A DNA stretch of 64,000 nucleotides from Rhizobium sp. BK196 (GTDB taxonomy: Bacteria > Pseudomonadota > Alphaproteobacteria > Rhizobiales > Rhizobiaceae): NCBI RefSeq assembly GCF_014193255.1, contig NZ_JACHZB010000011.1, positions 124,001 to 188,000 on the forward strand, in the 5' to 3' direction. The position numbers were made by a program, and so were the translations under genes. Each line of letters starts with the position of its first letter. Position 1 is the first letter of the stretch. The notes beneath the pieces were generated by a model that worked only from the letters and a program-made list of their open reading frames with translations, was not told the DNA's origin and made no database searches. This document shows positions 7,254 to 15,448 of this stretch, piece after piece.

Positions 7254-8316
7254 CGCTCTCGTCCTCGTCGTTGAGGATCATGTCGCGATGGCGCAGCTTA
7301 GGGGTCTTGGCCGGCTTTTCCTCGGTATTGGCTTCGACGATGATATCGCGAAGCGCGCGCAGCACTTCCGTCATTCCCTTGCCGGTGACGGCGGAAATCA
7401 GGAACGGCGTCTTGCCGCAGGCCTTGGCGAGTTCCTTCGCCTTCTTCTTCAGGGTCGCATCGTCGAGCACGTCGATCTGCGAGAGCGCGACGATTTCCGG
7501 CTTGTCGACGAGGTCGTTGCCATAGGCTTCGAGCTCGTGCTTCACCGTCTTGTAGGCCTTGCCGACCTTTTCCTCCTGGGCAGAGACGAGATGCAGCAGT
7601 ACGCGCGTGCGCTCGACATGACCGAGGAAACGGTCGCCGATGCCCACGCCCTCATGCGCGCCCTCGATAAGACCGGGAATATCGGCAAGGATGAATTCTT
7701 GGCTGTCGATGGTCGCGACACCGAGGTTCGGATGCAGCGTCGTAAAAGGATAGTTGGCGATCTTGGGGCGCGCGCGGGTGACCGAAGCGAGGAAGGTGGA
7801 CTTGCCGGCATTCGGCAGGCCGACGAGGCCAGCATCGGCAATCAGCTTCAGATGCAGCCAGATGGTCTTTTCTTCGCCCTCAAGTCCGGGATTGGCCCAG
7901 TCCGGCGCCTGGTTGACCGAAGACTTGAAATGAGCGTTGCCGAAGCCGCCATTGCCGCCTTTTGCCAGGCAGAAGCGCTGGCCTTCCTCGGTCAGGTCGC
8001 AGATGAGGGTTTCCTGATCCTCTTCGAAGATCTGCGTGCCGACGGGAACCTTGAGCGTCACGTCGTCGCCATTCGCGCCGGTGCGGTTCTTGCCCATGCC
8101 GTGCATGCCGACCTTGGCCTTGAAGTGCTGCTGATAGCGAAAATCGATCAGCGTGTTGAGGCCATTGACGGCCTCGACCCACACATCGCCGCCGCGTCCG
8201 CCGTCGCCTCCGTCGGGCCCGCCGAACTCGATGAACTTCTCACGGCGGAAGGAAACGCTGCCCGCGCCGCCATCACCCGACCGGATATAGACCTTTGCTT
8301 CATCGAGAAATTTCAT
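7246..8316 (-). CDS. obgE: Obg-family GTPase ObgE (CgtA)
   Basis: ObgE is an essential GTPase involved in late 50S subunit assembly and growth control. The glycine-rich Obg fold covers about residues 1-158 (GDGGAGSVSFRREKF, PDGGDGGRGGDVW, KGGNGGFGNAHF). The G domain follows, with P-loop GLPNAGKST at 166-174, then YPFTTLHPNLG (switch I), DIPGLIEGAHEG (switch II) and ISAVTGKG (G5). The position of the usual guanine-specificity NKxD is occupied by SQID. There is no long C-terminal OCT extension. It is the first gene of obgE-proB-proA-nadD, and the ATG at 8316 gives the conserved MKFLDEAKV. Confidence 0.97.
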   Translation of the reverse strand: MKFLDEAKVYIRSGDGGAGSVSFRREKFIEFGGPDGGDGGRGGDVWVEAVNGLNTLIDFRYQQHFKAKVGMHGMGKNRTGANGDDVTLKVPVGTQIFEEDQETLICDLTEEGQRFCLAKGGNGGFGNAHFKSSVNQAPDWANPGLEGEEKTIWLHLKLIADAGLVGLPNAGKSTFLASVTRARPKIANYPFTTLHPNLGVATIDSQEFILADIPGLIEGAHEGVGIGDRFLGHVERTRVLLHLVSAQEEKVGKAYKTVKHELEAYGNDLVDKPEIVALSQIDVLDDATLKKKAKELAKACGKTPFLISAVTGKGMTEVLRALRDIIVEANTEEKPAKTPKLRHRDMILNDEDESDE

Positions 8317-8399
8317 TTTACTTCCAGTACTCGGTGCGTTTGGGCGACCCCTCTTGGCCCACTCGATATAGGCGGTTCAGGCGGAGGTCAAAGAATATC

Positions 8400-9266
8400 G
8401 TGATTTTTGCGAGCTATAACATACAGTACGGCTTCGGTCTCGATGGCAGATACGATCTGGAACGCATCGCCGAAAGTCTTGAAGGCGCTGATGTCATCGC
8501 CCTGCAGGAGGTGACGAGAGGTTTCATTCGCAACGATTATGCCGACATGCCCGCCATCATCGCGGCCTTGTTTCCCGACCATTTCTGGGTCTATGGAGCG
8601 GCCTGCGACATCCATGTCGAGGCGCCGGAGGGCCAGGTTCCCCTGCCGCGCGGCACCCGTTTCCAGTTCGGCAATATGGTCCTGTCGCGATGGCCCATCC
8701 TGTCGACGCGAACGCTGCTTCTGCCGCGCAGCCGTACGGTCGACAAGGTCAATTTGCAGCGCGGTGCGACGGAATCCGTCATTGCCACACCTGAGGGTGC
8801 TCTCCGCGTCTATTCCGTTCATCTCGACCACGTTTCGATCGACGAGCGCATTGCGCAGCTCCACTATCTCAGCGATCGCATCAATGCGTTCATTCAGGAG
8901 GGCGCGTCGCTGACCGGAGCCTGTGAACTCGGGCTTCCTGAGCCGCCGCTGCCGGAGGATTACGTGATCATGGGCGATTTCAATATGGAGCCGGAATCGC
9001 CGGAATATTGCACCTTCGCTGGCGCTTTTGACGGGTTTTACGGCCGTACGGCGCGGATCGGCACGCCCGTCGACGCTTTTGCGGCGCTTGGCGCCTACAC
9101 GCCCGGCAGCTACAGCTGGATGGATCCGGAAGATCACGGCAGGCGTATGCATATCGATTACTGTTTCGTCAGTTGCGGCCTCAAGGACCGGTTGAGATCG
9201 GCTGTCATTGATACGAATTCCCCAGGTTCGGATCATTTTCCCCTGCGGGTCGAGATCGGCGATTGA
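8400..9266 (+). CDS. Endonuclease/exonuclease/phosphatase-fold protein
   Basis: The fold belongs to the EEP superfamily (DNase I, ExoIII, inositol phosphatases, sphingomyelinases), metal-dependent hydrolases of phosphodiester or phosphomonoester bonds. Visible catalytic motifs are ASYNIQYG at the N-terminus, ALQEV (metal-binding Glu), MGDFNMEP at about residue 192 and the C-terminal SDHFPL at about residue 276. No signal peptide is present. The GTG at 8400 is chosen because it begins the fold (V/M-IFASYNIQ) and follows GGAGG, though that spacing (12 bases) is long; a TTG at 8295 would add a non-conserved, arginine-rich stretch. The substrate cannot be told. It is divergent from obgE. Confidence 0.82.
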   Translation: MIFASYNIQYGFGLDGRYDLERIAESLEGADVIALQEVTRGFIRNDYADMPAIIAALFPDHFWVYGAACDIHVEAPEGQVPLPRGTRFQFGNMVLSRWPILSTRTLLLPRSRTVDKVNLQRGATESVIATPEGALRVYSVHLDHVSIDERIAQLHYLSDRINAFIQEGASLTGACELGLPEPPLPEDYVIMGDFNMEPESPEYCTFAGAFDGFYGRTARIGTPVDAFAALGAYTPGSYSWMDPEDHGRRMHIDYCFVSCGLKDRLRSAVIDTNSPGSDHFPLRVEIGD

Positions 9267-9268
9267 AA

Positions 9269-9293
9269 GGACGCCGCTTTTGCCGCGGCGTCC
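9269..9293. terminator. Hairpin between two convergent genes
   Basis: GGACGCCGC and GCGGCGTCC form a perfect 9-bp stem with a seven-base loop, three bases after the stop of the EEP-fold gene and just before the end of the convergent acetyltransferase. Both sides have only weak T tracts, so it may act as a two-way terminator. Confidence 0.6.
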
Positions 9294-9301
9294 TCGTTAA
9301 T

Positions 9302-9889
9302 TCAGGCCACTTTCTGCTGCTGCAGCGCGCCGGGCTGCAGCACGGTTTCGATATGGGCGACCATGGTGTTGCGGGCGAAAGAGTAGATTTCGCTGCAGCC
9401 GGTCATCCGGAAACCGAGCTTTTCCTGCAGCCGGAGCGACGCAGGATTGTCGGCAAAGACGCCCGAATGAACGGGAATGTCAGGCATGCGCTGTGAGAAA
9501 CGCTCCAGCGCTGCTTCCGCCGCCTCGCTCATGTAGCCGCGCTGCCAGTAGTAGCGGTTCAGCCAGTAACCGAGGTGCCAGCGGCCGTGACGGAGTTCGA
9601 TCGACACATTGCCGATATGAACATCATCACTGCCGGTGATCGCCAAACTCCAGTCAGGCATGACGCCTGACGTGACCGCGATCAGCCAATCCAGCGCATC
9701 CTGCCGGTCGTAGGGGGCGGGAACGCGGGCCAGCATGCGGGTGACTGCGAAATCGGAAAGTGATTCCGCGATCGCCGGAGCGTCACTCAGCCTGTGCGGG
9801 CGAAGCGTCAGCCTTGCCGTCGTGATGACCGGAGCAGGGCCGGGCATCATAGGCTTGCTCTTGGGCCGCTGAAGGGTAGCCGGACTCAT
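9302..9889 (-). CDS. GNAT-family N-acetyltransferase (RimJ/RimL type), second of a pair
   Basis: The 195-residue protein has the N-terminal pattern of ribosomal-protein-type acetyltransferases (ITTARLTLRPHRLSDAPAI) and the acetyl-CoA loop in YYWQRGYMSEAAEAAL, followed by the GVFADNPASLRLQEKLGF helix typical of GNAT enzymes. The substrate is unknown. Its ATG overlaps the stop of the upstream acetyltransferase by four bases, so the two are co-translated. The two proteins share a layout (GYWL...Y-W-x-x-GYM-x-EA) and look like an old tandem duplication. The longer open frame extending to 10291 is a shadow over the upstream gene. Confidence 0.88.
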   Translation of the reverse strand: MSPATLQRPKSKPMMPGPAPVITTARLTLRPHRLSDAPAIAESLSDFAVTRMLARVPAPYDRQDALDWLIAVTSGVMPDWSLAITGSDDVHIGNVSIELRHGRWHLGYWLNRYYWQRGYMSEAAEAALERFSQRMPDIPVHSGVFADNPASLRLQEKLGFRMTGCSEIYSFARNTMVAHIETVLQPGALQQQKVA

Positions 9890-10542
9890 GAGATTGCCCC
9901 CCAGCTTCTCAGAGACATCCAGGTCTTCCGGTCGAGCCGGTACCATTCGACCGGCACGTTGCTGCCGAGCGCCAGCGAAGCGGCAAGGCCGGATCCCTGG
10001 AACTGGAAGCCGCACTTCTGGATGACGCGGCGCGAGGCGACGTTCATGACCCGGCAGCGGGCGTCGATCTGCTCGACCTGCTGCCGCGTCCTGAATACCA
10101 TGTCGACGAGGGCATGGCAGGCCTCGGTCATATAACCCTGGTTCCAATAGGGTTCGCCGAGCCAATAGCCGATCTCGACGGTCTTTTCGTCGGTATGCGG
10201 CTCCACGCCGCAGCAGCCCATGAAGGCGCCGTTTTCGGCCTTGGTGATGGCATAGACGCACTTGCCAATCTCGCCATTTCGCGTACGCCAAACAAAGTCG
10301 GCGGCATCATTGGCGGTATAGGGGTGCGGCATACGCGATACCATGGTGGCGACTTTGGCGTTGTTGGCGAGATGGGCAAGGGCGTCAATGTCTTCCTCGT
10401 GGGGCGCGCGCATGACGAGCCTTTCCGATAACAAGACAGGGCAATCGGTCCTTAACCGCTCCGGCCTCAGCCGTTCCATGGAAGACCGCTGGTCTTCCCG
10501 GGTTGACCGTGATTGGTCGACCCTTATCAATTCGCCTTGCAT
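9886..10542 (-). CDS. GNAT-family N-acetyltransferase (RimJ/RimL type), first of a pair
   Basis: The motif order is that of RimJ/RimL-like acetyltransferases: LLSERLVMRAPHEEDIDALA, GCCGVEPHTDEKTVEIGYWL, the acetyl-CoA loop WNQGYMTEACHALV, and VMNVASRRVIQKCGFQ. The ATG at 10542 is preceded by AGGAGG at good spacing, giving 218 residues; the frame upstream of it runs through the rpmA terminator and is not coding. It lies downstream of rplU-rpmA but is separated from them by a strong terminator, so it probably has its own promoter. The acyl acceptor is unknown. Confidence 0.88.
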   Translation of the reverse strand: MQGELIRVDQSRSTREDQRSSMERLRPERLRTDCPVLLSERLVMRAPHEEDIDALAHLANNAKVATMVSRMPHPYTANDAADFVWRTRNGEIGKCVYAITKAENGAFMGCCGVEPHTDEKTVEIGYWLGEPYWNQGYMTEACHALVDMVFRTRQQVEQIDARCRVMNVASRRVIQKCGFQFQGSGLAASLALGSNVPVEWYRLDRKTWMSLRSWGAIS

Positions 10543-10566
10543 GTTCAGTCCTCCTGTTTGGACAAA

Positions 10567-10596
10567 GAAAAAGGGGAGATGGCGCCCCATCTCCCC
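10567..10596 (-). terminator. Intrinsic terminator of rplU-rpmA
   Basis: A perfect 10-bp stem (10573-10582 with 10587-10596) with a four-base loop is followed on the minus strand by TTTTCTTTG. It lies about 70 bases after the rpmA stop and 25 bases before the acetyltransferase start. Confidence 0.85.
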
Positions 10597-10667
10597 TGTT
10601 TTCTGGACTGAACCTGGTACGGTCAGCCGGGTCGATGAGACGCCGGCTGTTTTTGAGCGCTACCGGC

Positions 10668-10937
10668 TTATTCCGCTGCTTCCGCTTTCGGCATTACAGA
10701 CACGTAGACGCGACCATTGGCCTTCGTTCGGTAGTCCACATTGCCAGCCGTAAGCGCAAAAATGGTGTGATCCTTGCCGAGGCCGACATTGGCGCCCGGA
10801 TGCCACTGGGTTCCGCGCTGGCGAACGATGATGTTGCCAGCTACGACGTTCTCGCCGCCGAACTTCTTCACGCCGAGGCGCTTGGATTCGGAATCGCGAC
10901 CGTTACGCGAGGAACCGCCAGCTTTTTTATGTGCCAT
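10668..10937 (-). CDS. rpmA: 50S ribosomal protein L27
   Basis: L27 reaches the peptidyl-transferase centre with its N-terminal tail. The 89-residue sequence starts MAHKKAGGSSRNGRDSESKR and contains the invariant GNIIVRQRGTQWHPGANVG and KDHTIFAL segments. The N-terminus needs no processing, unlike the Firmicute form. It follows rplU by 34 bases in the usual rplU-rpmA order; in many alphaproteobacteria obgE lies nearby, as here, although the two acetyltransferases and an EEP protein are in between. Confidence 0.98.
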   Translation of the reverse strand: MAHKKAGGSSRNGRDSESKRLGVKKFGGENVVAGNIIVRQRGTQWHPGANVGLGKDHTIFALTAGNVDYRTKANGRVYVSVMPKAEAAE

Positions 10938-10971
10938 TGGAGTTCTCCTTTAAACCTGAAACCCGTTGATC

Positions 10972-11289
10972 TTACTTGGCGGCCACGATGTCCGTGATGC
11001 GGACAACCGTGTGATGCTGGCGATGGCCGCGCGAACGCTTCGAATTCTGACGACGACGCTTCTTGAAGGCGATGACCTTCTTGCCGCGGGTCTGGTCGAC
11101 GACTTCCGCCTTGACGGAGGCGCCGGCTACGAAGGGCGCACCGATCGCTGCGTCGGCACCTTCGCCGATCACGAGGACTTCGGTGAATTCAATGGAGTCG
11201 CCAGCGGAGGCTTCAAGCTTCTCGATGGTCAGCACGTCATTGGCTGCCACACGGTACTGCTTACCGCCGGTCTTGATGACTGCGAACAT
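10972..11289 (-). CDS. rplU: 50S ribosomal protein L21
   Basis: L21 is a 23S rRNA-binding protein of the large subunit. The 105-residue sequence begins MFAVIKTGGKQYRV, and has the basic KKVIAFKKRRRQNSKRSRGH stretch followed by RQHHTVVRITDI, the diagnostic C-terminal region of L21. It is first in the rplU-rpmA transcript. Confidence 0.98.
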   Translation of the reverse strand: MFAVIKTGGKQYRVAANDVLTIEKLEASAGDSIEFTEVLVIGEGADAAIGAPFVAGASVKAEVVDQTRGKKVIAFKKRRRQNSKRSRGHRQHHTVVRITDIVAAK

Positions 11290-11593
11290 TATTTTATCCT
11301 TTCATGTTCGATCCAGCTCTCCCCGCAAAGCGCAGGTGGCTGTCTTTTTATCAGTCGAAGTTAAGCAGGGATTTCAGGGAACTAGCCCGGAACTCTGGTC
11401 TGCCGGTGAAACCCCACGCGAGCGCGAGGCGGGCAAGGGGCGGATTACTCCACTCCTATTGCGGATGCGGGATACGCGAGTGACAGAAAGGTGTCAAGGC
11501 AAAAGGATGGAAAAGCTTGAGATTTCGGCTTGCCAGCCTGTCATTTGCTCGTTATGAGAACGCCCGCGCCGAACAAGCGCCGACCTAGACCGC
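11290..11593. other. Non-coding gap between rplU and tRNA-Ser
   Basis: This 304-base gap must hold the promoters for rplU (leftward) and the tRNA (rightward). Short open frames cross it but have no ribosome-binding sites or recognisable products. I see no clear RNA motif or repeat in it. Confidence 0.5.
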
Positions 11594-11683
11594 GGAGAGG
11601 TGGCAGAGTGGTCGAATGCACCGCACTCGAAATGCGGCATACCTGCAAGGGTATCGTGGGTTCAAATCCCACCCTCTCCGCCA
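11594..11683 (+). tRNA. tRNA-Ser (anticodon CGA)
   Basis: The acceptor arms GGAGAGG (11594-11600) and CCTCTCC (11673-11679) pair fully, followed by discriminator G and an encoded CCA at 11681-11683. The anticodon loop CTCGAAA carries CGA, reading the serine codon UCG. A long variable arm (TACCTGCAAGGGTA) marks a class II tRNA, and the T arm has GGTTCAAATCC. The length of 90 is right for tRNA-Ser. Confidence 0.97.
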
Positions 11684-12183
11684 TACCGCCGGCAACCGAT
11701 TGCAGCCCTTTGTCGATCGTCGAGCCCAAGGCATCGACCGTCGCCAGTCTTTCACTATATTCTGGCCACAGCGTGAAGCGATTCCGATTTTTCTGAGTGG
11801 ACTTTTACCACGTCATCCAGCCTTTCGCCTTTCCCCATGTTGATGATCACGGAGATTATCGGCGAGAAGGTTGAGTCCGAGACGGACGTCAGGAGAAAGA
11901 GGGGCGTCGGGAGAAGTCAGCGGCGAGAAAGGCCCATTTGTTTTCGGGGCCTGCATAGGATGCATGAGATGCATAGGCCATTTCAACGGCTCTATAGGAA
12001 ATGTCAGATTCAATGCCTGTCATGTCACCGTCTGACATTTCCCGCACGACCAATGAAAAAGCCTATGCATCTTATGTATCCTATGCGCTGAGGTATTCGA
12101 AGCCCTGTCATTTGGACTCAGAATTTCCGGGCCGATGCATATCCGGTTCGGCGAGAGCATCATGATGCTGGTGATGCCGGCGT
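11684..12183. other. 500-base non-coding region with a long palindrome
   Basis: No protein gene is supported between the tRNA and the LysR gene; open frames here lack ribosome-binding sites and recognisable sequence. The main content is the nested inverted repeat at 11953-12086, listed separately. I found no copy of the tRNA 3' end that would mark an integrated element. Confidence 0.5.
11953..12086. repeat. 134-bp nested inverted repeat (large hairpin)
   Basis: The outer arms are 26 bases long (11953-11978 and 12061-12086) and complementary except at two positions, both of which allow G-U pairing if the plus strand is transcribed. Inside lie symmetric 18-base spacers and then perfect 12-base arms (11997-12008 and 12031-12042) around a 22-base loop. 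The outer arm contains the internal repeat GATGCAT-GA-GATGCAT. No T run follows, so it is not a simple terminator. It could be a palindromic mobile repeat, a transposon remnant or a structured RNA. Confidence 0.8.
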
Positions 12184-13140
12184 TCAATGTCTCGGAGAAG
12201 GTAGCGCTGCCGTATCTTTTGCGTAGCTCTCACAGCGATCGGAGAACAGCTTCTCGCTCAGGAAATCGACGAGCACTCGGACCTTGGGAGAAAGGTGCCG
12301 GTTGGACGGCCAGAGCAGGTGGAACTGGCCGGGGGCATCTATGTGAGCGTCCAGCACGGTGCGCAGCCTGCCGTCGGCCAGCGGGTCGCGGGCGAGGAAA
12401 TCCGGCATGCAGCCGATACCCATGCCGCTGATGGTGGCGCCGCGAAGGGCTTCCATGTTGTTGCAGGTCAGAACGGTACGGGTTCTGATTTCGGGATGGT
12501 CCGCGGTGAGGCTGAGCGGCCAGGGCTGCAGCTTTCCGGAATTGGGGAATCGGAACCGGACGCTCTGATGGCCTTGGAGATCGCGGGGACAATCCGGTGT
12601 TCCGTATTTTTCCAGATAGGCAGGCGCGGCGCATAGCAGGAGCTGAAACGGGCGAAGTGCGCGCGACATCAGTCTCGAATCTGGCAAGGTCCCGCTGCGG
12701 ATTGCAACATCGACGCCTTCTTCGATCAGATCGACAATCCGGTCGTTGAAGTCGAGATCCAGTTCGACCTCCGGGTAGAGGTTCACGAATTCCGGCAGGA
12801 TCGGCAGAATCAGATGGTAGCTGACCAGCGGCACGCTGACGCGCAGCCGCCCCCGAGGGGTCGCGACAGCCTGAGCGAGCGAGGCCTGGGCATCTTCCAG
12901 GTCATCAAGGATGCGCCGGCAGCGCTCGTGGAACAGGCGGCCTTCTTCGGTCAACCGCAAGCTTCGTGTCGAGCGCTGGAACAGGCGGACGCCGAGTTGT
13001 TGTTCAAGCGCGGTCACAGCCTTGCCGACAGCGGAGGCGGAAAGGCCGAGAGCTCGGCCGGCGGCGACGAAACTTCCAAGATCCGCAGTTCTGACAAATG
13101 CCGTGAGGCCACCCAGAGGTTGGTCCATAAGTCGATCCAT
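12184..13140 (-). CDS. LysR-family transcriptional regulator
   Basis: The N-terminal winged helix (about residues 8-66) is clear: FVRTADLGSFVAAGRALGLSASAVGKAVTALEQQLGVRLFQRSTR, followed by LTEEGRLFHERC. The remaining 240 residues form the periplasmic-binding-protein-like effector domain, with EVELDLDFNDRIVDLIEEGVDVAIR typical of the CrgA/DmlR subgroup. The length of 318 is usual. It is divergent from the MFS exporter starting at 13294, across a 153-base AT-rich gap, and is therefore a likely regulator of that gene; the effector is unknown. AAGGA precedes the first ATG, at a spacing of 12 bases. Confidence 0.92.
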   Translation of the reverse strand: MDRLMDQPLGGLTAFVRTADLGSFVAAGRALGLSASAVGKAVTALEQQLGVRLFQRSTRSLRLTEEGRLFHERCRRILDDLEDAQASLAQAVATPRGRLRVSVPLVSYHLILPILPEFVNLYPEVELDLDFNDRIVDLIEEGVDVAIRSGTLPDSRLMSRALRPFQLLLCAAPAYLEKYGTPDCPRDLQGHQSVRFRFPNSGKLQPWPLSLTADHPEIRTRTVLTCNNMEALRGATISGMGIGCMPDFLARDPLADGRLRTVLDAHIDAPGQFHLLWPSNRHLSPKVRVLVDFLSEKLFSDRCESYAKDTAALPSPRH

Positions 13141-13293
13141 TCGAGCGGTTTCTTCCTTTATATGCGGAACAAACCGTAGGTTATTGAAGCATTATCCTCA
13201 ATTTATGCTGCTTCCCGCAATCGAAGTCCAGGCGTTTCAGCGCCGCCCGCGCCCCTCTCAGGCGCGTCCCACATTCGAACCAGCGGATATCAG

Positions 13294-14823
13294 ATGACCG
13301 TTCCCCATAAATCCAAACCTGCAAGTATGGCGGAGAAAATCTTCGTCTTGATCGCCGTCTGCTCGGCAGCGGCGGCCATGCCTCTCACCTTTACAGGTCC
13401 CGCCGTGGCCCTGCCGGCGATCAGTGCCGAACTCGGCGGCAGCCCGATCGCTCACAACTGGGTCACCAACGCCTTCATGCTGACATTTGGCAGCACATTG
13501 ATGGCGGCCGGCGCGCTGGCAGACAGCTATGGCCGCAAGCGCGTCTTCCTGTGCGGCCTTGCCGCCTTCATCCTATTTTCCGGGGGGCTTGCCTTTTCGC
13601 CTGACATCGTCTGGTTCGACAGCCTTCGCGCGCTTCAGGGCTTCGGCTCGGCCGCGGCCTTTTCCGGCGGGATGGCATCGCTGGCGCAGGAGTTCGACGG
13701 AAAGGAACGCATGCGTTCCTTCAGTCTCGTGGGTGCCAGTTTCGGGGTCGGCCTGGCGTTTGGGCCGATGGCGTCGGGCATGATGATCGAGGCCTACGAG
13801 TGGCGGGCGATTTTCGTGCTCGTGGTCGGCCTCGCTATCATCGCCTTCGTCTTCGGGTCGGTATTCCTGACGGAAACCCGCGACCCCGAGGCAAGAGGGC
13901 TCGACTGGCCAGGCGCGATCAGCTTCACGTTGGCCCTGTCGCTCTTTACCTATGGCGTGCTGCGGGCGCCGGAAAGCGGCTGGAGCGATGCTCTCACGCT
14001 TGGGCTCATTTTGGGCTCGGCGCTGCTGATGGCCGTCTTCTGCTTCATCGAGCACCTCGTAAGGCGGCCGATGCTCGATCTGACGCTTTTCCGCTATCCT
14101 CGCTTTGTCAGTGTGCAGCTTCTGGCGGCTGCTCCCGCTTATGCTTTCGTTGTCCTGCTGATCCTGCTGCCGTTGCGCTTCGTCGGCGTCGAGCGTTTGA
14201 GCGCGGTTGCCGCCGGACAGATGATGATCGCGCTTTCCGGTCCGCTTCTCATCCTGCCGGTCGCGGCCGGGCTGCTGACCCGGTGGTTGCCGGCAGCTAC
14301 GATCTGCAGCGTCGGTCTCGTCATTTCGGCCGCCGGTCTTTTCTGGCTCGCACACATTCCCGTCGGTTCGGATCATGTGGCGCTTATTGCACCGCTGCTG
14401 ACGATTGGTATCGGCATCAGCCTGCCCTGGGGCCTCATGGACGGGCTTGCCGTCAGTGTCGTGCCGAAGGAGCGTGCCGGCATGGCAACCGGGATATTCA
14501 GTACGACCCGCGTCGCAGGCGAAGGGGTAGCGCTCGCCATCGTGAGCGCAGTCCTCTCCGCGCTGACGCAGTCCTATCTTGGAACAAGCCATGAAGCGAC
14601 GGTGGCGGCACAGCGATTGGTGACGGGAGATCTCAATGGTGCGGGCCGGGCTCTTTCGGGCATGGGAGAACTGGAACTCATCCATGCCTATAATAGCGCC
14701 TTCGGGCTACTTCTATGGTTTTTGACCGGCATCACGATCCTGACGGCAATCGTCATTTTCACCTTCATGGGACGAGGTACCGGCGAAGCCAGGGAGGCGG
14801 CTGAAGAGTCTATCGCCGTTTGA
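13294..14823 (+). CDS. MFS drug-type exporter (DHA2, 14-segment)
   Basis: This 509-residue integral membrane protein has about 14 hydrophobic segments, as in the DHA2 (EmrB/QacA) family of proton-driven exporters. The N-terminal GPAVALPAISAELG and motif A (GALADSYGRKRVF, about residues 73-85) are clear; a motif-C-like glycine-rich stretch lies around FGVGLAFGPMASGMM. It is transcribed away from the LysR gene, which probably controls it. Its substrate cannot be predicted. No membrane fusion partner is next to it. Confidence 0.88.
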   Translation: MTVPHKSKPASMAEKIFVLIAVCSAAAAMPLTFTGPAVALPAISAELGGSPIAHNWVTNAFMLTFGSTLMAAGALADSYGRKRVFLCGLAAFILFSGGLAFSPDIVWFDSLRALQGFGSAAAFSGGMASLAQEFDGKERMRSFSLVGASFGVGLAFGPMASGMMIEAYEWRAIFVLVVGLAIIAFVFGSVFLTETRDPEARGLDWPGAISFTLALSLFTYGVLRAPESGWSDALTLGLILGSALLMAVFCFIEHLVRRPMLDLTLFRYPRFVSVQLLAAAPAYAFVVLLILLPLRFVGVERLSAVAAGQMMIALSGPLLILPVAAGLLTRWLPAATICSVGLVISAAGLFWLAHIPVGSDHVALIAPLLTIGIGISLPWGLMDGLAVSVVPKERAGMATGIFSTTRVAGEGVALAIVSAVLSALTQSYLGTSHEATVAAQRLVTGDLNGAGRALSGMGELELIHAYNSAFGLLLWFLTGITILTAIVIFTFMGRGTGEAREAAEESIAV

Positions 14824-14830
14824 ACATATC

Positions 14831-14857
14831 AGGGCGGATGAACGTTTCCGCCCTTTT
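14831..14857 (+). terminator. Intrinsic terminator after the MFS exporter
   Basis: AGGGCGG pairs with CCGCCCT (14831-14837 with 14848-14854), followed by TTTT. It starts seven bases after the exporter stop codon. Confidence 0.75.
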
Positions 14858-15000
14858 AACTATAGATATTGAAAAACTACTCTTACCGAAGCAATTTATC
14901 CTGCAAAATTACATCCCGCAGTAACGACTCCTAAAGTCCGGGCTGGCACTTTTATTCTCATTGGCATTGCGTATGCGTTTTTACTGGCTGGGGTTTTGCA

Positions 15001-15258
15001 ATGAGTCGTAATCGGGATGATTGGGTCAGCCAGCGGGCATATGCTATCTGGGAAGAGGAAGGCCGGCCGCATGGTCGGGGCGAAAGCCACTGGGCGCAGG
15101 CGCTCAGGGAATTCGAACAGCTCGAGGCTACCAAGGCTTCCGCCGATGGGAGCGATCTCATCGAAAAGCTCAAGGCAGCCGGGCGCCTGATGCGAGTCTA
15201 TGATGAGGCCGAGGCAAAGGACGATCAAAGCAGCCGGTGCAAGGCGGCGGGCCGCTAG
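15001..15258 (+). CDS. Small DUF2934-domain protein
   Basis: This 85-residue soluble protein begins MSRNRDDWVSQRAYAIWEEEGRPHGR, followed by GESHWAQALREFEQ. The R-AY-IWE-EGRPHG...HW pattern is the DUF2934 motif found in many short alphaproteobacterial proteins. The remainder is charged and probably helical. It is a monocistronic gene with a terminator 48 bases after its stop. Its function is unknown. Confidence 0.8.
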   Translation: MSRNRDDWVSQRAYAIWEEEGRPHGRGESHWAQALREFEQLEATKASADGSDLIEKLKAAGRLMRVYDEAEAKDDQSSRCKAAGR

Positions 15259-15306
15259 GCTCGGCTGAGGCCTGCATCGCAGAGGCGCTTTTATATGCTG
15301 AATGGT

Positions 15307-15339
15307 AAAAGCCGCCAGCCGTCGTGCCGGCGGCTTTTT
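15307..15339. terminator. Bidirectional terminator
   Basis: AAAAGCCGCC and GGCGGCTTTT pair perfectly around a 12-base loop. A and T runs on either side allow it to stop both the DUF2934 gene (rightward) and the convergent ThuA-like gene (leftward). Confidence 0.8.
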
Positions 15340-15448
15340 CGTCGTCAGGCCGGCTTGTTCGCAAACATGGTGTGAACGGTCCACGGCTCTGTATATTCGT
15401 CGAAGCCGCCAGCCAAGCATCGCAGCTCGTTCCGGTCCTGGCCCCCGA

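Noticed and set aside
11594..12183. tRNA-Ser 3' end as an attachment site for an integrated element
   Set aside because: No integrase gene and no second copy of the tRNA 3' end found in the window.
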